Source: Cyclospora cayetanensis
Taxonomy: Eukaryota; Apicomplexa; Conoidasida; Eucoccidiorida; Eimeriidae
Reading direction: 5' to 3'
Assembly: GCF_002999335.1 (NCBI RefSeq)
Contig: NW_020312155.1
Span: 1 to 62,663, forward strand
Length of the DNA: 62,663 nucleotides
The position numbers and the translations under genes are program-made. The notes below the pieces were generated by a model. The model did no database searches, was not told the origin of the DNA, and saw only the letters and a list, made by a program, of their open reading frames with translations. This document shows, piece after piece, positions 33,901 through 43,227 of this stretch. Positions within the stretch are counted from its first letter, which is position 1. Each line of letters opens with the position of its first letter.

Positions 33901-36900
33901 GTGGGAAGAAACAGACAGAAAGACATCGACTCTGGCTTCCAGCTCGCCATAGGAGCTGAGCAGACTGGCACCGAGACTGCATTCCTTAAAGAATAAAGGG
34001 CACCCTTGATCCTTAAGTCCGCTACACGTGGCGGCTCACGAGAGAACAGCCTTCCAGCCAAACGAGCGAGACTCTCCAGGCAGTGCTGGATGCACAACAG
34101 CCGCTGCAGCGCTCATGCCTTCCCTGCAGGAGCACTCGCGCGAACAACAGCAAAATCGACTCCCTCCCCACACCCGCAACAGCAGCCTCGACACACCCTG
34201 CCTAGAGTACACTGGACACACAGCACATCCAACGCAACGCTCGCTGCAAGCGCAAAATCTAAATTTCACAAATTCTGAAATGCCTCACCGAAGAAGAGGC
34301 TCAACGCTTGTGTGGGCACCAGCACCAAGCAACGGCCGCGACACTTGCTCCCAAAACTGCAGACAAACAGACAGACACACAGATTGACAGCCATACAGAC
34401 AGACAAATTGACACACATACACATACAGACACACATATACATACAGACACACATACACATACAGACACACATACAGAGACACACACAGAACACCTCGCAA
34501 GACGCAACTGAAGCGGCAGCATCCGCAGCCGCGTCGCCCACAGCAAGAACAGCCTTCTAGCAACAGACAAGAAGGTGTGCTGCACAAGCAACTGCTACCT
34601 CCGCAGCTGGCTCATGCAGCTGGCTCATGCAAATGCCTACGCTGCGCAAGGTCGTAGAGAGAGACTCGCCACGCGCTTCCTGCAACACGACGTTAGCCAT
34701 GTCTTCATTCACTAGCTGCCCATCAGCTCCTTCTGCAACTCCCCAAGAACAGCGAGACACATGCAGCCACATACATACATATATATATACATATACACAA
34801 CACACATAATTATACATAAGCATGCATACACATACACACACATACGTGTGTGCATACATACAAACATACACACACGAAAACATACATACATTTTACACAT
34901 ACAGATACATACACACACACATATACATACGTAAATACACACAACAACACATACACATACACACAACAACACATACACATACAAAACAACACATACACAT
35001 ACAAAACAACACATACACATACAAAACAACACATACACATACACAAAACAACACATACACATACACACAACAACACATACACATACAAAACAACACATAC
35101 ACATACAAAACAACACATACACATACACACAACAACACATACACATACACACAACAACACGAACACATCCACAAATTTTCCACAGCTCCACATTTGAAGA
35201 GCCCTCCACACAAACCTACATATACGCATGCAGTGCGCATACCAAAAGACGCTACAGCACACGCAGAACAGCCATACACGAGCGTTGGCTCGCAGCGACA
35301 GACAGCGGCGAGGCGGTTAAGGGAGTCGCAGTGCGTTCCAAGACAGCCGGACCGCACCAAAATCGACATGCATGAAGCTCAAAGCTCCGTAGTCAGGCAG
35401 CAGGAGGCCCCTATGTGGCTGGCGTTGCTGCTCCTGCAGCAGCAGCAGCAGTTCTTGTCGGAGTTTGCGCGGAATGACGTGGGGATCTGTCCAGCGGGAG
35501 CCTGCCGCAAGAGCGGCTTCAGCAACTGCAGCGACTGCGTCTTCGCCCTCATCATCATCAGCTGTAGCGGCAACTGCTGCCGCTGCCGCTGCGGGGACTG
35601 AGGGATCCAAAGGCAGCACTCCCCTCAATTCCACCACCATCCCCACATGCACGACGGGGTGACCTCCGAGGCTGACGCTATGATGAGGATGAGAGCGACC
35701 TCTGAAAAACTCCTCCGAAAAGGCACGCAGTCCTACAGCAGACGGAGACAAGACGGAGACAGCACAGGATATAGGAGAGCGCGACGCGCCACGACGCCGA
35801 GAAGTTCTCGAGCAAGCAGCGGCGCCTTGCCTGTGGGGAAGGGGAATTGGAGAGAGACAGAGAGAGAAGAAAGCGGCTCGAGAGGCTTTAGCAAGGGCAG
35901 GCAGCAGCGGAGAAGCGCGGCAAGGCGAACCTGCAGCGTAGGGGAGCTGCCTATCGGCAACAACGAGGATGACGTCTTTGGCTAACCATGGCGAATGTTG
36001 GTGCAGTTGTACAGCAAGGGCAGCAGCTGCGGCTGCGGCAACGCGTGACGACATTCTGAGTCCGTGTTGCGTGAGCAAAGTCTCCGCGAAGGTGTCTAAA
36101 GGAGGCAGTTGCTGCAGGAGGCTCAGCCAGTCGACGTCGTCTAAGGCTTTAAGGCCCTTTGCAGGGAGCGCCGCGGCTTGGGCTGCGCCTGCGACGCTGG
36201 CTGCTTCGAGGAAACGCTGCACTGTTCGCGCCACGACTGTCGAGTCTGCAGTTGTGGAGGAGTGCTCCTCCGCACCTGCAGAATCGAAGGGGACAGGAGG
36301 CGCCGCGGGGGGATCGAGGAAATCGTACAGAAAGGGGAGCACAACAGCTTCCCGACCGTCTCCCCTGCTGCTGCGTGCGACTCCGACGAAGTTGAAGTGT
36401 AGAGTGGCTGCTGTTGAGGCAGCTGCGATCGGCATCTCCGTTGCCGCCGCCGTCCCCAAAGGCTCTGCGAGGTAGAAGGGCTGCAAGACGGACTCCAGTT
36501 GGAGGGCTGTGAAGACGGCATGCAGCTCTTGCAGCGCAGCGGGAGCATGCGCTCTTTCCGAGCAGCGGTCGAGACGACGCCTGGGGGGGGGCGATGCAGG
36601 AGTCGCATCAGCGGCAGTGGACGGAGTGCCGCTGGTGGCGTGTTTTGAGGAGTCGGGAAGGTAGAGAAAGGGGTATCGGGAGGGGCGGAGGGAACCCGAG
36701 AGGCATGGCAAGCTGGCAGTGGCCGTTCGAGAGCGCCAAGCGGCAGCCGTGGCAGCCTCCAGTCTGATGTACACGAGCGTTGCGAGAGGCAAGACGGTTT
36801 CGGCAGCGGGAGTCTTTCTTGAAGCGTTGAAAGCAGATCCATGCTGACCAGATACGAAGGCATGCTCTTCGACTTCTGTCGGATGAGGCCATGACGGGAG

Positions 36901-37146
36901 ACAAATCAAAAAAATGACGCCGGCTAGAAAGAGCAAAGGCCTGATGGGCAGCAGACAACACGCATGTGCATACGCATGTGCATGTGCATGTGCCACAGGT
37001 AGGCGCGTTGTTTCAGGGATCAGGAGGGATGCACTGGAGAACGGCGCGGGTGTGAATGGGGGGAAGAAAGAGCGGAGAGAGAGCGAGCAGAGAGAGAGAG
37101 AAAGAAAGACGTTGAGGAAGCAAAGTGTGCTTCGGAGGGCACGCAT
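30060..37146 (-). CDS. GPAA1: GPI transamidase component GAA1/GPAA1
   Basis: A multi-exon minus-strand gene running from about 37,146 down to 30,060. The first large exon block (37146 to about 35,370) has a membrane anchor ([14 protein letters not shown]), then lumenal-domain motifs: [16 protein letters not shown] followed by [15 protein letters not shown] matches the GAA1 block ending WAKDIVFLVTEHDL, and later VHVGMVVEL matches the QAAVALEL block. Part of that open frame is probably intron (acceptor ttccccacag near 35,845). Smaller exons follow: about 34,090-33,970 (RVADLRIKG), 33,267-33,050 ([12 protein letters not shown] then a membrane segment), and about 32,900-32,810. The last exons join exactly in phase: 32130-31965, 31941-31842, 31513-31173, 31042-30638 and 30566-30060. 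[16 protein letters not shown] matches human NFSLGFLLATTMVPTA. About seven C-terminal membrane segments are visible, as expected for GAA1, which acts in the ER. A polyglutamine run interrupts one loop. The start and the exon 32.8/32.3 kb junction are unresolved. Confidence 0.88.
30872..30937. repeat. CTG/TTG tract encoding polyglutamine on the minus strand
   Basis: About 20 CAG/CAA codons in a row on the minus strand, inside the GPAA1 exon 31042-30638. The mix of CAA and CAG shows an older, interrupted tract. Confidence 0.92.
31630..31822. repeat. CAG/AAT-type interrupted tandem repeat
   Basis: Units around aataacaacagcagcagtg repeat about eight times with spacing of roughly 20-29 bp. It lies in a GPAA1 intron (between exons 31941-31842 and 31513-31173). 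Confidence 0.85.
32482..32642. repeat. AAGGAGCAGCAGCAAGCTA-type tandem repeat
   Basis: About eight degenerate units of aaggagcagcagcaaggtaa-like sequence. It lies between GPAA1 exons and is read as intronic. Confidence 0.88.
33440..33915. repeat. 96-bp minisatellite, about five copies
   Basis: The marker ggttcccaag/ggttcagaag recurs at 33541, 33637, 33733 and 33831, a period of 96-98 bp, with a partial first copy near 33,443. Two unit variants alternate in part. The unit is a multiple of three, so it gives an open frame of 32-residue repeats on the plus strand, but position and strand place it in a GPAA1 intron. Confidence 0.92.
34362..34492. repeat. ACAC/ACAG microsatellite
   Basis: Runs of [22 protein letters not shown] units, in a GPAA1 intron. 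Confidence 0.9.
34765..35168. repeat. ACACAT-type microsatellite with 20-bp higher-order unit
   Basis: An imperfect (acat/acac) tract passes into tandem copies of aaaacaacacatacacatac and the variant with cacacaacaac. It lies in a GPAA1 intron. Open frames of His/Thr and of Cys/Val across it are by-products of the repeat. Confidence 0.92.
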
Positions 37147-37558
37147 AACTACAGGGATGTGCGTTTAGAGGGAAGGGGAGAAGGCTAGGCGCAGACAGGA
37201 GGCAGACAGCTCTGCTTCGCCGATGAGCGTAGCAGGAGTTTCGTGTAGAAAGAAGCCCAGCGCAGGAAAGGGGGAGGTGATAGCCTCAGGACGAAACGCT
37301 CAAAAAGCAACACCGTGGAACGAGACCATCGGGAGCCTCGCAGAGGCTCGCCGCGAGAAAAAGGAATTGAGGAGGGAGCTGCTAAAAGAGGCCACTGCCG
37401 AGCAAGGCTTCTGCAGATACAGCGCGGGAGCGCGCTCGAGCTTACGCGAACGGCCTCAGTCTAAGCAGGAGAAATAGAATTCTCTCTCCCCTGCTCATGC
37501 TTGTCGCGTTGCTGCTAGGGAGGGAGATTCCCAGCTTGCGCCTTAATAAGAGTCCAAG
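37147..37558. other. Divergent intergenic region
   Basis: Lies between the presumed start of GPAA1 (minus) and the first exon candidate of the plus-strand gene at 37.56 kb, so it may hold both promoters. No repeat or motif stands out. Confidence 0.35.
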
Positions 37559-40500
37559 GTGCCTCATGGTCGCAGAATGCTAAAGGCATGCCGTCCTTGC
37601 CGTGGCTGCCTCGCTGCCCCCCTGCTGCGTCTTCTGCTGTGCAGCGATGACGGCGCTGCTGATGGCAACCGCTTGTTGCTCCAGAAGTTTTGCGCTGAAT
37701 ATTTCCCCTGGGGAACGACGGCTAGCTGGCGAAGCGGGGAGTTTAGCGGGGGACGGCTAGAAGCGGAGGAGGTAGCGAAGCGCATCGGTGTCTTGCTGGC
37801 ACTGCAGCCGCTCCTGCAGCGGCCTTTGCCAGGCAGATCCAGGGAAGCGAACCCTTAAAGGCATCCCTTAAATGCATTTCTAAGCCATCCTAACCTGCAG
37901 AGAGAGACACATTGTGCAGAAGGAAGGGCGGAGCTCAGCGGGAGGAGAGGGCAGCGAAGAGGGGTTGTGCAAGTGAGTGGCTGGGGGTCGCATGCACCGT
38001 CAGTGGCGCCTATCCGGCGGAGGAAGGAGAGGGAGGAAGGGGCCCCCCTGCCGACTAGGGGCCCCCCGGGAAGCAAAAACCAACGTTTTTGTGATTATTT
38101 GCGCAGCATTTCGCGCTTTGGGGGGAGGGGGGCGGATGGCAAGCAGGGAGAAAAAGCGCTTCCTTCATTCCCAGGGGGGCCAAGGAAATTCAAACACCCC
38201 CCACTTCCATCGAAACGTCTGCACCTTCCACAGTGTAGCCTGCAAGACGCAGCGCCGCGTGATGCTCGCTGCCGAGGCTCGACCAGCAGCAGCGTTTCCA
38301 AAGCGGCAGAAGAAAAAGAGCAGCCAGTCGGAGGCGACGCATGCAGGCTGCCAGACGTTTTCGGCACTTAAAACATGCCGAGTATGCGCACGCCATGCAC
38401 GAGCTCCCTGTTGTCGCAGAAGCACGTGGTCGTGCTGTGTCAGCTCCTGCTCGCACGCTTGCTGCTTGAAGAACCCTCCGGAGAATGCAGGCACCTGCAC
38501 TGCGCGCAGGCTGTCTCCTGCAAGCCTCACAGGCTCCCTTCAGGGGTGGCCTTTGACACGACTTCCACAGCAGCATGGCTTCAAAGGCCATCCCAAAATC
38601 CTTTTCTACGCATGGGATACCTCCAGCCACCATGCCATACAGCCATACCAAGAGGGGCAGCAGTAGTCTCGAGGAAGGAGCGCTCACACCGCCTCCCTCC
38701 ATGCAGCAGCCCTCCTCACACTCTCAGCACCAGTTTCCACTGCCGTTTCAGCAACAGTTTCCACTGCCGTTTCAGCAACAGTTCCCATCGCCGTTTCAGC
38801 AACAGTAGGCTGTATGCATGGGGTACTCCCTTGTTCGGAGATGGAGCGAGGCGCAAGCGCCGTGCCGCTGTAGACTTCGGCTTCGAGTTGGGGCAAAACC
38901 AACCAAACATTGCATACGACTTCCAAACAGCCAACCTTTTGTCGCAGCGAGTGTGAGTTCAGCCTTTACACACTGCAACGGGAGCTTTCAGGCGCTTGCT
39001 GCAACTGCGCTTGCTTAGATGCCTGCAAAAAATGGGAAGGGAGAATGCTGCAAAGGGGAGCAGCTTCCTCCAGGGCTGGGGTGTATCGACACTTGCACTT
39101 TTGCCTGCTGTCATAGGACAAGGCTCTTTGGGTGCAACTATAGCCATCGAGCTAGTGAATTTCTCTCTATCTGTCTGTCTATCTCTGTTTCTCTCTCTCT
39201 GTCTCTCTCTGTCTCTCTTGAAGCCTTCATGACTGCCGCTGCTGTGCTGCGTTTTTGCTGTGTTTGCTGCCGCTGCCGCAGTGTATTTGACCAGCGGGAA
39301 GGCTCACTAGTTTTCGTCGAGGAGGAAGGACTAGGCCGAGCTTCGGATGTGGCAATAACAGCAGAAGAGGCGGCGGGGGGCACCCGCATAGATCCTAATG
39401 TAAAGAGGATCTTGTTGTCTTAGCGTGCCGCTGTAGTGGCTGTTACTTGTACGTAGGGGCACCTCATCTGCAGCTTTTTTCCAGGCTGGCATACACTGCC
39501 TCTGTCGCTGTCTCTGGCCGCAGTCCAGCTTTGTGGCAGTGCCGCGAGTTGCGTTTGTGCTTGTTCAGGAGCTGAAGAAGATTGAGCACGTGCTTCCCAC
39601 CTTTACGCGATCCGATGTACGTTGGACGCTGAGTCATACGCATCATCAGGGAAGGGGGAAAAGGGGGGATTGGCGTGGGATAATCTTTTTTTCTTTTTCC
39701 CACGAGATCCACGACCTACTCCCTGAAGGCGGGTGCGCCTTCACGGAGGCGCTAGGTGGGCGGATGCGCGTGCTGTCGTCTCTGCTGTTGTTGCTGCTGC
39801 TGCTGGTCGTTCAGGGCAGTGGAATTCTCCGGTTGCTATCTGCATGCGACGGCCAGTTCGCGTTTGTCTTCCAGGGGCCTCTACAGCACAGATTTGGAGT
39901 CAAAGAGTGGGCAAGGTGGGGCCTAGATGTGCGGGTGTGGTTTTGATCCTTGATTTGCTGCCCTCGCCAGAGGATTCTGCATGGGGGCGAACTCGCGATG
40001 CCTTCCACACCACACTTGTGCATGATACTGCAGTCTTGTGGGGTGTCTGCTGCTCTCCGGCTTGGCCTGGGAGCTGAAGTTGTCTGAGGGAAATGCTGCG
40101 TAAGACGACATGGTCTACCCCTGCAGGTACATGATAACTTCTGCGTATCCGGGTGCACAAGTCAAGTTCATTACAGAGGTGAAGTTCACCCTTATCATCG
40201 GCCCCTTCCTTGGGGCTTTCATGTCTTTACTCTCTTAGCGTAAGAACGCAGGTGTAGGCGAGCGCGCTAGTGTGGCAGGCAGATCCACGGAGAATAATCC
40301 AACAACGTCTGGTGCGACACTGCACAGCACTACGCCGACACTGACGACCGACCCGGTAGTCTCAAGGGCTTCATTCCAGACGAGGAAATCGCAGAGGTGA
40401 GACGCTACGCAGCACTTACTTTCGCTGTCTCTCGGTGACAGGTTCTGTGCGTCCTCGCGGGGATTGAGGCTCTGAAAGCTAGAGCTGTTTTTTTGTTTGC

Positions 40501-40611
40501 TGGAGTGCAGTATCGCAAGGCGTTTCGCTGGCGTCAAGCGCGGCTGTATGCCCACGAGGAAGGGCAACCCATTCCTGGGGGGCACCAGCAATCCCCTCAG
40601 CCCATTCCCTA
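37559..40611 (+). CDS. Unidentified multi-exon protein (candidate gene model)
   Basis: Product not recognised. Plus-strand exon candidates in order: about 37,570-37,850 (RLLLQKFCAEYFPWGTTASW, then GRLEAEEVAKRIGVLLALQ), about 38,400-38,560 (LSQKHVVVLCQLLLARLLLEE), about 38,810-38,955 (AVDFGFELGQNQPNIAYDF), 39,282-39,402 (VFDQREGSLVFVEEEGLG, donor AAT|GTAAAG), about 39,571-39,618 (ELKKIEHVLPTFTRSD, donor GAT|GTACGT), about 39,704-39,755 (IHDLLPEGGCAFTEAL), about 39,877-39,915, about 40,128-40,180, about 40,325-40,398 (GSLKGFIPDEEIAE, donor GAG|GTGAGA) and 40,510-40,611 (YRKAFRWRQARLYAHEEGQ, ends at TAG). The later exons have clean acceptors (tttttccag, cccctgcag, gagtgcag). The pieces share coding character but the full phase path was not proven. 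Confidence 0.4.
38736..38807. repeat. 24-bp tandem repeat, three copies
   Basis: Three copies of a unit around ccgtttcagcaacagttt. One plus frame reads FQQQFPLP units. It falls within the candidate plus-strand gene. Confidence 0.92.
39158..39223. repeat. CT/GTCT pyrimidine microsatellite
   Basis: tctctgtctctctct-type tract directly before an acceptor-like cttgaag. Probably intronic. Confidence 0.85.
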
Positions 40612-41743
40612 GATTTCTTTTTTAGTGGTGCTGGAGGGGGTAGGGGGCGTGAGAAACCGATAGGTTCGCAAGAGAGGGCTCGCGAACGCTGCATCCTCCA
40701 CCGTGCTGTGTACGTGTTTTCGCCAAACGTCCCACCCTGCATGTGGATCATCTCACACTGAACTCCCCAAAGATGCATCTCCGTAGCTACGGCGTAAACA
40801 GTTTATCATTTAGCCTGAAAACAGTCGCATCGCGCCTGCTGAATGCCGTCAAAAGCAGCATTCTACCCTTGTCCAACAGCCATCCTCGTTCAGAAGGAGA
40901 GGAACTAGCGGTGGAAGCGCATACGAACTGCGTCTGCAGATGCTCGGTGGAAGCAGACACACTAGAGAGCGCGTGTCGGGGCAGTCTGGTGGAACTAATA
41001 AAAGTTAAAATCCGCGTCGGATACAGCACGCACCGATGCTAAAAGCACCAAACGACTGGCGACCCCAACTTCCCCACAGAGCTACATGCGCTACAATTTA
41101 TCCTTCTCGCAATATACTTGCTCTGCAAGGCACACCAAACTGCACAGGGATGATGCTTACCTAACTTGGAAAAGCTGGTCTTACATACCCACACCCTAAG
41201 AGTAAAATCTTAGGGTGAGCTTAGCATATTAGGTAAGCTACGACCGCATAGGCTGTCTAATCAACTACATGTAATCCCCTGGCTAATGCGGTATAAACTG
41301 ATGTGGAATGAGAGCCAGTTCGCCATAATAATTATATGCGGTGCCTCAAATTTCGATTTCCAAAAGCACTTTTGCGTCAGGGAAAGCACGGTACAATGCT
41401 TAACCTTCACTGCAGGGACCATATGTTCAAACTGGATAAGACATAGAATCACTCTTGCTGGTTCCCACAAGAGCCTGTCCCCGACCTAATAAAATACTGC
41501 ATACTAGTCCAAAGATGCTGGTAACCAAATGGTAGTGGCGCACAGCCTCGCATCAACAATACGTATCGTTGACCTTGAAACAAAACCAACATCCTCTTCA
41601 GTCGGATATGCGCTGTGCAACCTCAGAGACGACAATATTTTTATAAGTACGTCGGAAAGTCACCAGAACAGTACTTTTATAGAAGTAAATTCCTGTGGCA
41701 TTGTAAGCGCCCCTGGAGTATTACTGTTTGACACACCCTAAGC
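40612..41743. other. Intergenic, no gene seen
   Basis: Composition changes here from triplet-rich to more AT-rich DNA. The only notable structure is the nested inverted repeat at 41155-41238. Confidence 0.4.
41155..41238. repeat. Nested inverted repeat
   Basis: The outer arms gcttacctaa (41155-41164) and ttaggtaagc (41229-41238) are exact complements. Inside them, caccctaaga (41192-41201) pairs exactly with tcttagggtg (41208-41217). Nested pairing of this kind suits a small foldback element or a structured RNA. Confidence 0.8.
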
Positions 41744-43227
41744 TCATTCTGGAAGCGTGGAGAGCACCTGGCGTAGGGTTGGTCGGTGGTTCCTGTCTCG
41801 GTCCAGCAAGCTGGTAACAGTATCTGCCCAGCCATCGGAAATTCCCACCGCTTTCAGCTTCTTCGCTGGTGACTCCATGGTACGGGAACGGTAGGAAATA
41901 GTTTTATCGAGACTCGCAAGGTGCTCTGCAGCGCCGTCCCCAATAAAAATGTGGTAGGGGAGATCGCCGTTTGTCATGATGATATAGCATGTCATACCAA
42001 CACTCCAAGCATCGTACTTCTCCGTTAAGAAAGAAAAAGAGTCACGCAATGTGCACCGTGCATGTGTTGGATCCATAAAGAGGTATGTGATCCTTTCGGC
42101 ACATCTCCGCCTGTCGCCCACCTTACCAAGCATGCCGAAATCAGCGAGATTAACTAAACCATCCTTCCCAATCAATACGTTTTCTGGTTTAATATCCTGA
42201 TGCACTAGATTTGCGGCATGAAGCTTCGCTGTCGTTGTAATTAGCTGCTGACAGAAGTACTCTCTTGCTTTCACGGGAAGGCGGCTGACATTTCTACCTG
42301 AAGCGCTTTCAAAAAGCAGCTGAGCTCCGTCGCCCAACATGGGTTCTGCAAGAATAGCGCGGTTAAAAAAACCAACTCCGCCTTTCAGAAAAAATGTCAG
42401 TTCAGCTGTGCCTACCGTAGCCTCAAATGCCGGCAGTGCCCAACCGTTATCTTTGGCGATGCTTTTTGCTGTATTGTGCCTGCCCGCTTTACGAGAAGCG
42501 TTGGCGGACTCTCTGAGTGGAGCAATTTCCCCATCAATCATATCTGCCATATCCCCTAAAACGAAGTTGATCCAATTAGGCGAAGGTTCCCCGCTTGGTA
42601 ACTTACTGTACAACAGTTTCATTGCAAAAGTATCACTGCCGAGATGGTATCGTGCTGTTTCGCTTTCAATACTTATTTGAACAACCACTGCCGTGCCTCC
42701 AGCTCCTAGGAAATGAATATTGCCCACCTCACATTTGTCCACAATGGCTTTACCTGTAATAGGATCTTTCACATTATAAAGGTACAGTTTGTTTCCCTCT
42801 TGAATTCCATTTAGCGTGTCGCGAACCTGAGACTCGAGCTCATGAACACCACCCTTGCCAGCGGCCTTTTTGTCTGCAGTCTCGGCTTTGCGGTTAATCC
42901 CCAGCGTATCCAGAATCGCTTGCTGAGCTTCAGGCAAATTTTTGTGTTTCTCCTGTGTGTTGTAGGCTTGGGGACCGTATGTTCTGTTCCACGTGTCTGC
43001 TTCGTCGATTGCAGGACTTGCAATACAACATCGGCCATATGCTTTTTTCGGCCATGCATGGTCCCCTGAACCGCATTAACTACGTCACGAAAGCCTCGTG
43101 GGGCTGCAGGAGTCCTCTGGAAACGGTTGGGGTTTTCTCCAACCTCTGGTTCTAGCTTCGTTGCCGACGCGAAGCACAAGGCCATGACAGGCGCCAGGAC
43201 GCCTATACCGAACAGTAGTGCCTTCAT
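41744..43227 (-). CDS. Rhoptry-kinase-like secreted protein (ROPK family), reading frame shifted once
   Basis: ATG at 43227 starts a signal peptide (MKALLFGIGVLAPVMALCFA). That frame stays open to 42811, but the kinase lies in another frame, open from about 43,080 to the stop at 41744, so a one-base frameshift or an unrecognised intron must lie between about 43,080 and 42,937. Kinase motifs numbered from 42937: glycine loop FLGAGGTAVVVQ, Lys107 in FAMK, HQD (246-248) in HQDIKPENVL, DFG (266-268), then WSVGMTCYIIMTNGDLPY. The HRD arginine is Gln, but the ATP lysine, catalytic Asp and DFG Asp are kept, so activity is possible. The length, secretion signal and divergent N-lobe fit the coccidian ROPK family. 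It shares its N-terminal layout with the kinase at 50961-52754. Alternatively it is a pseudogene, if the shift is real. Confidence 0.8.

Noticed and set aside
34822..35197. Long His/Thr-repeat frames and the opposite Cys/Val-repeat frames
   Set aside because: Produced by the ACACAT microsatellite, with open frames in several phases on both strands.
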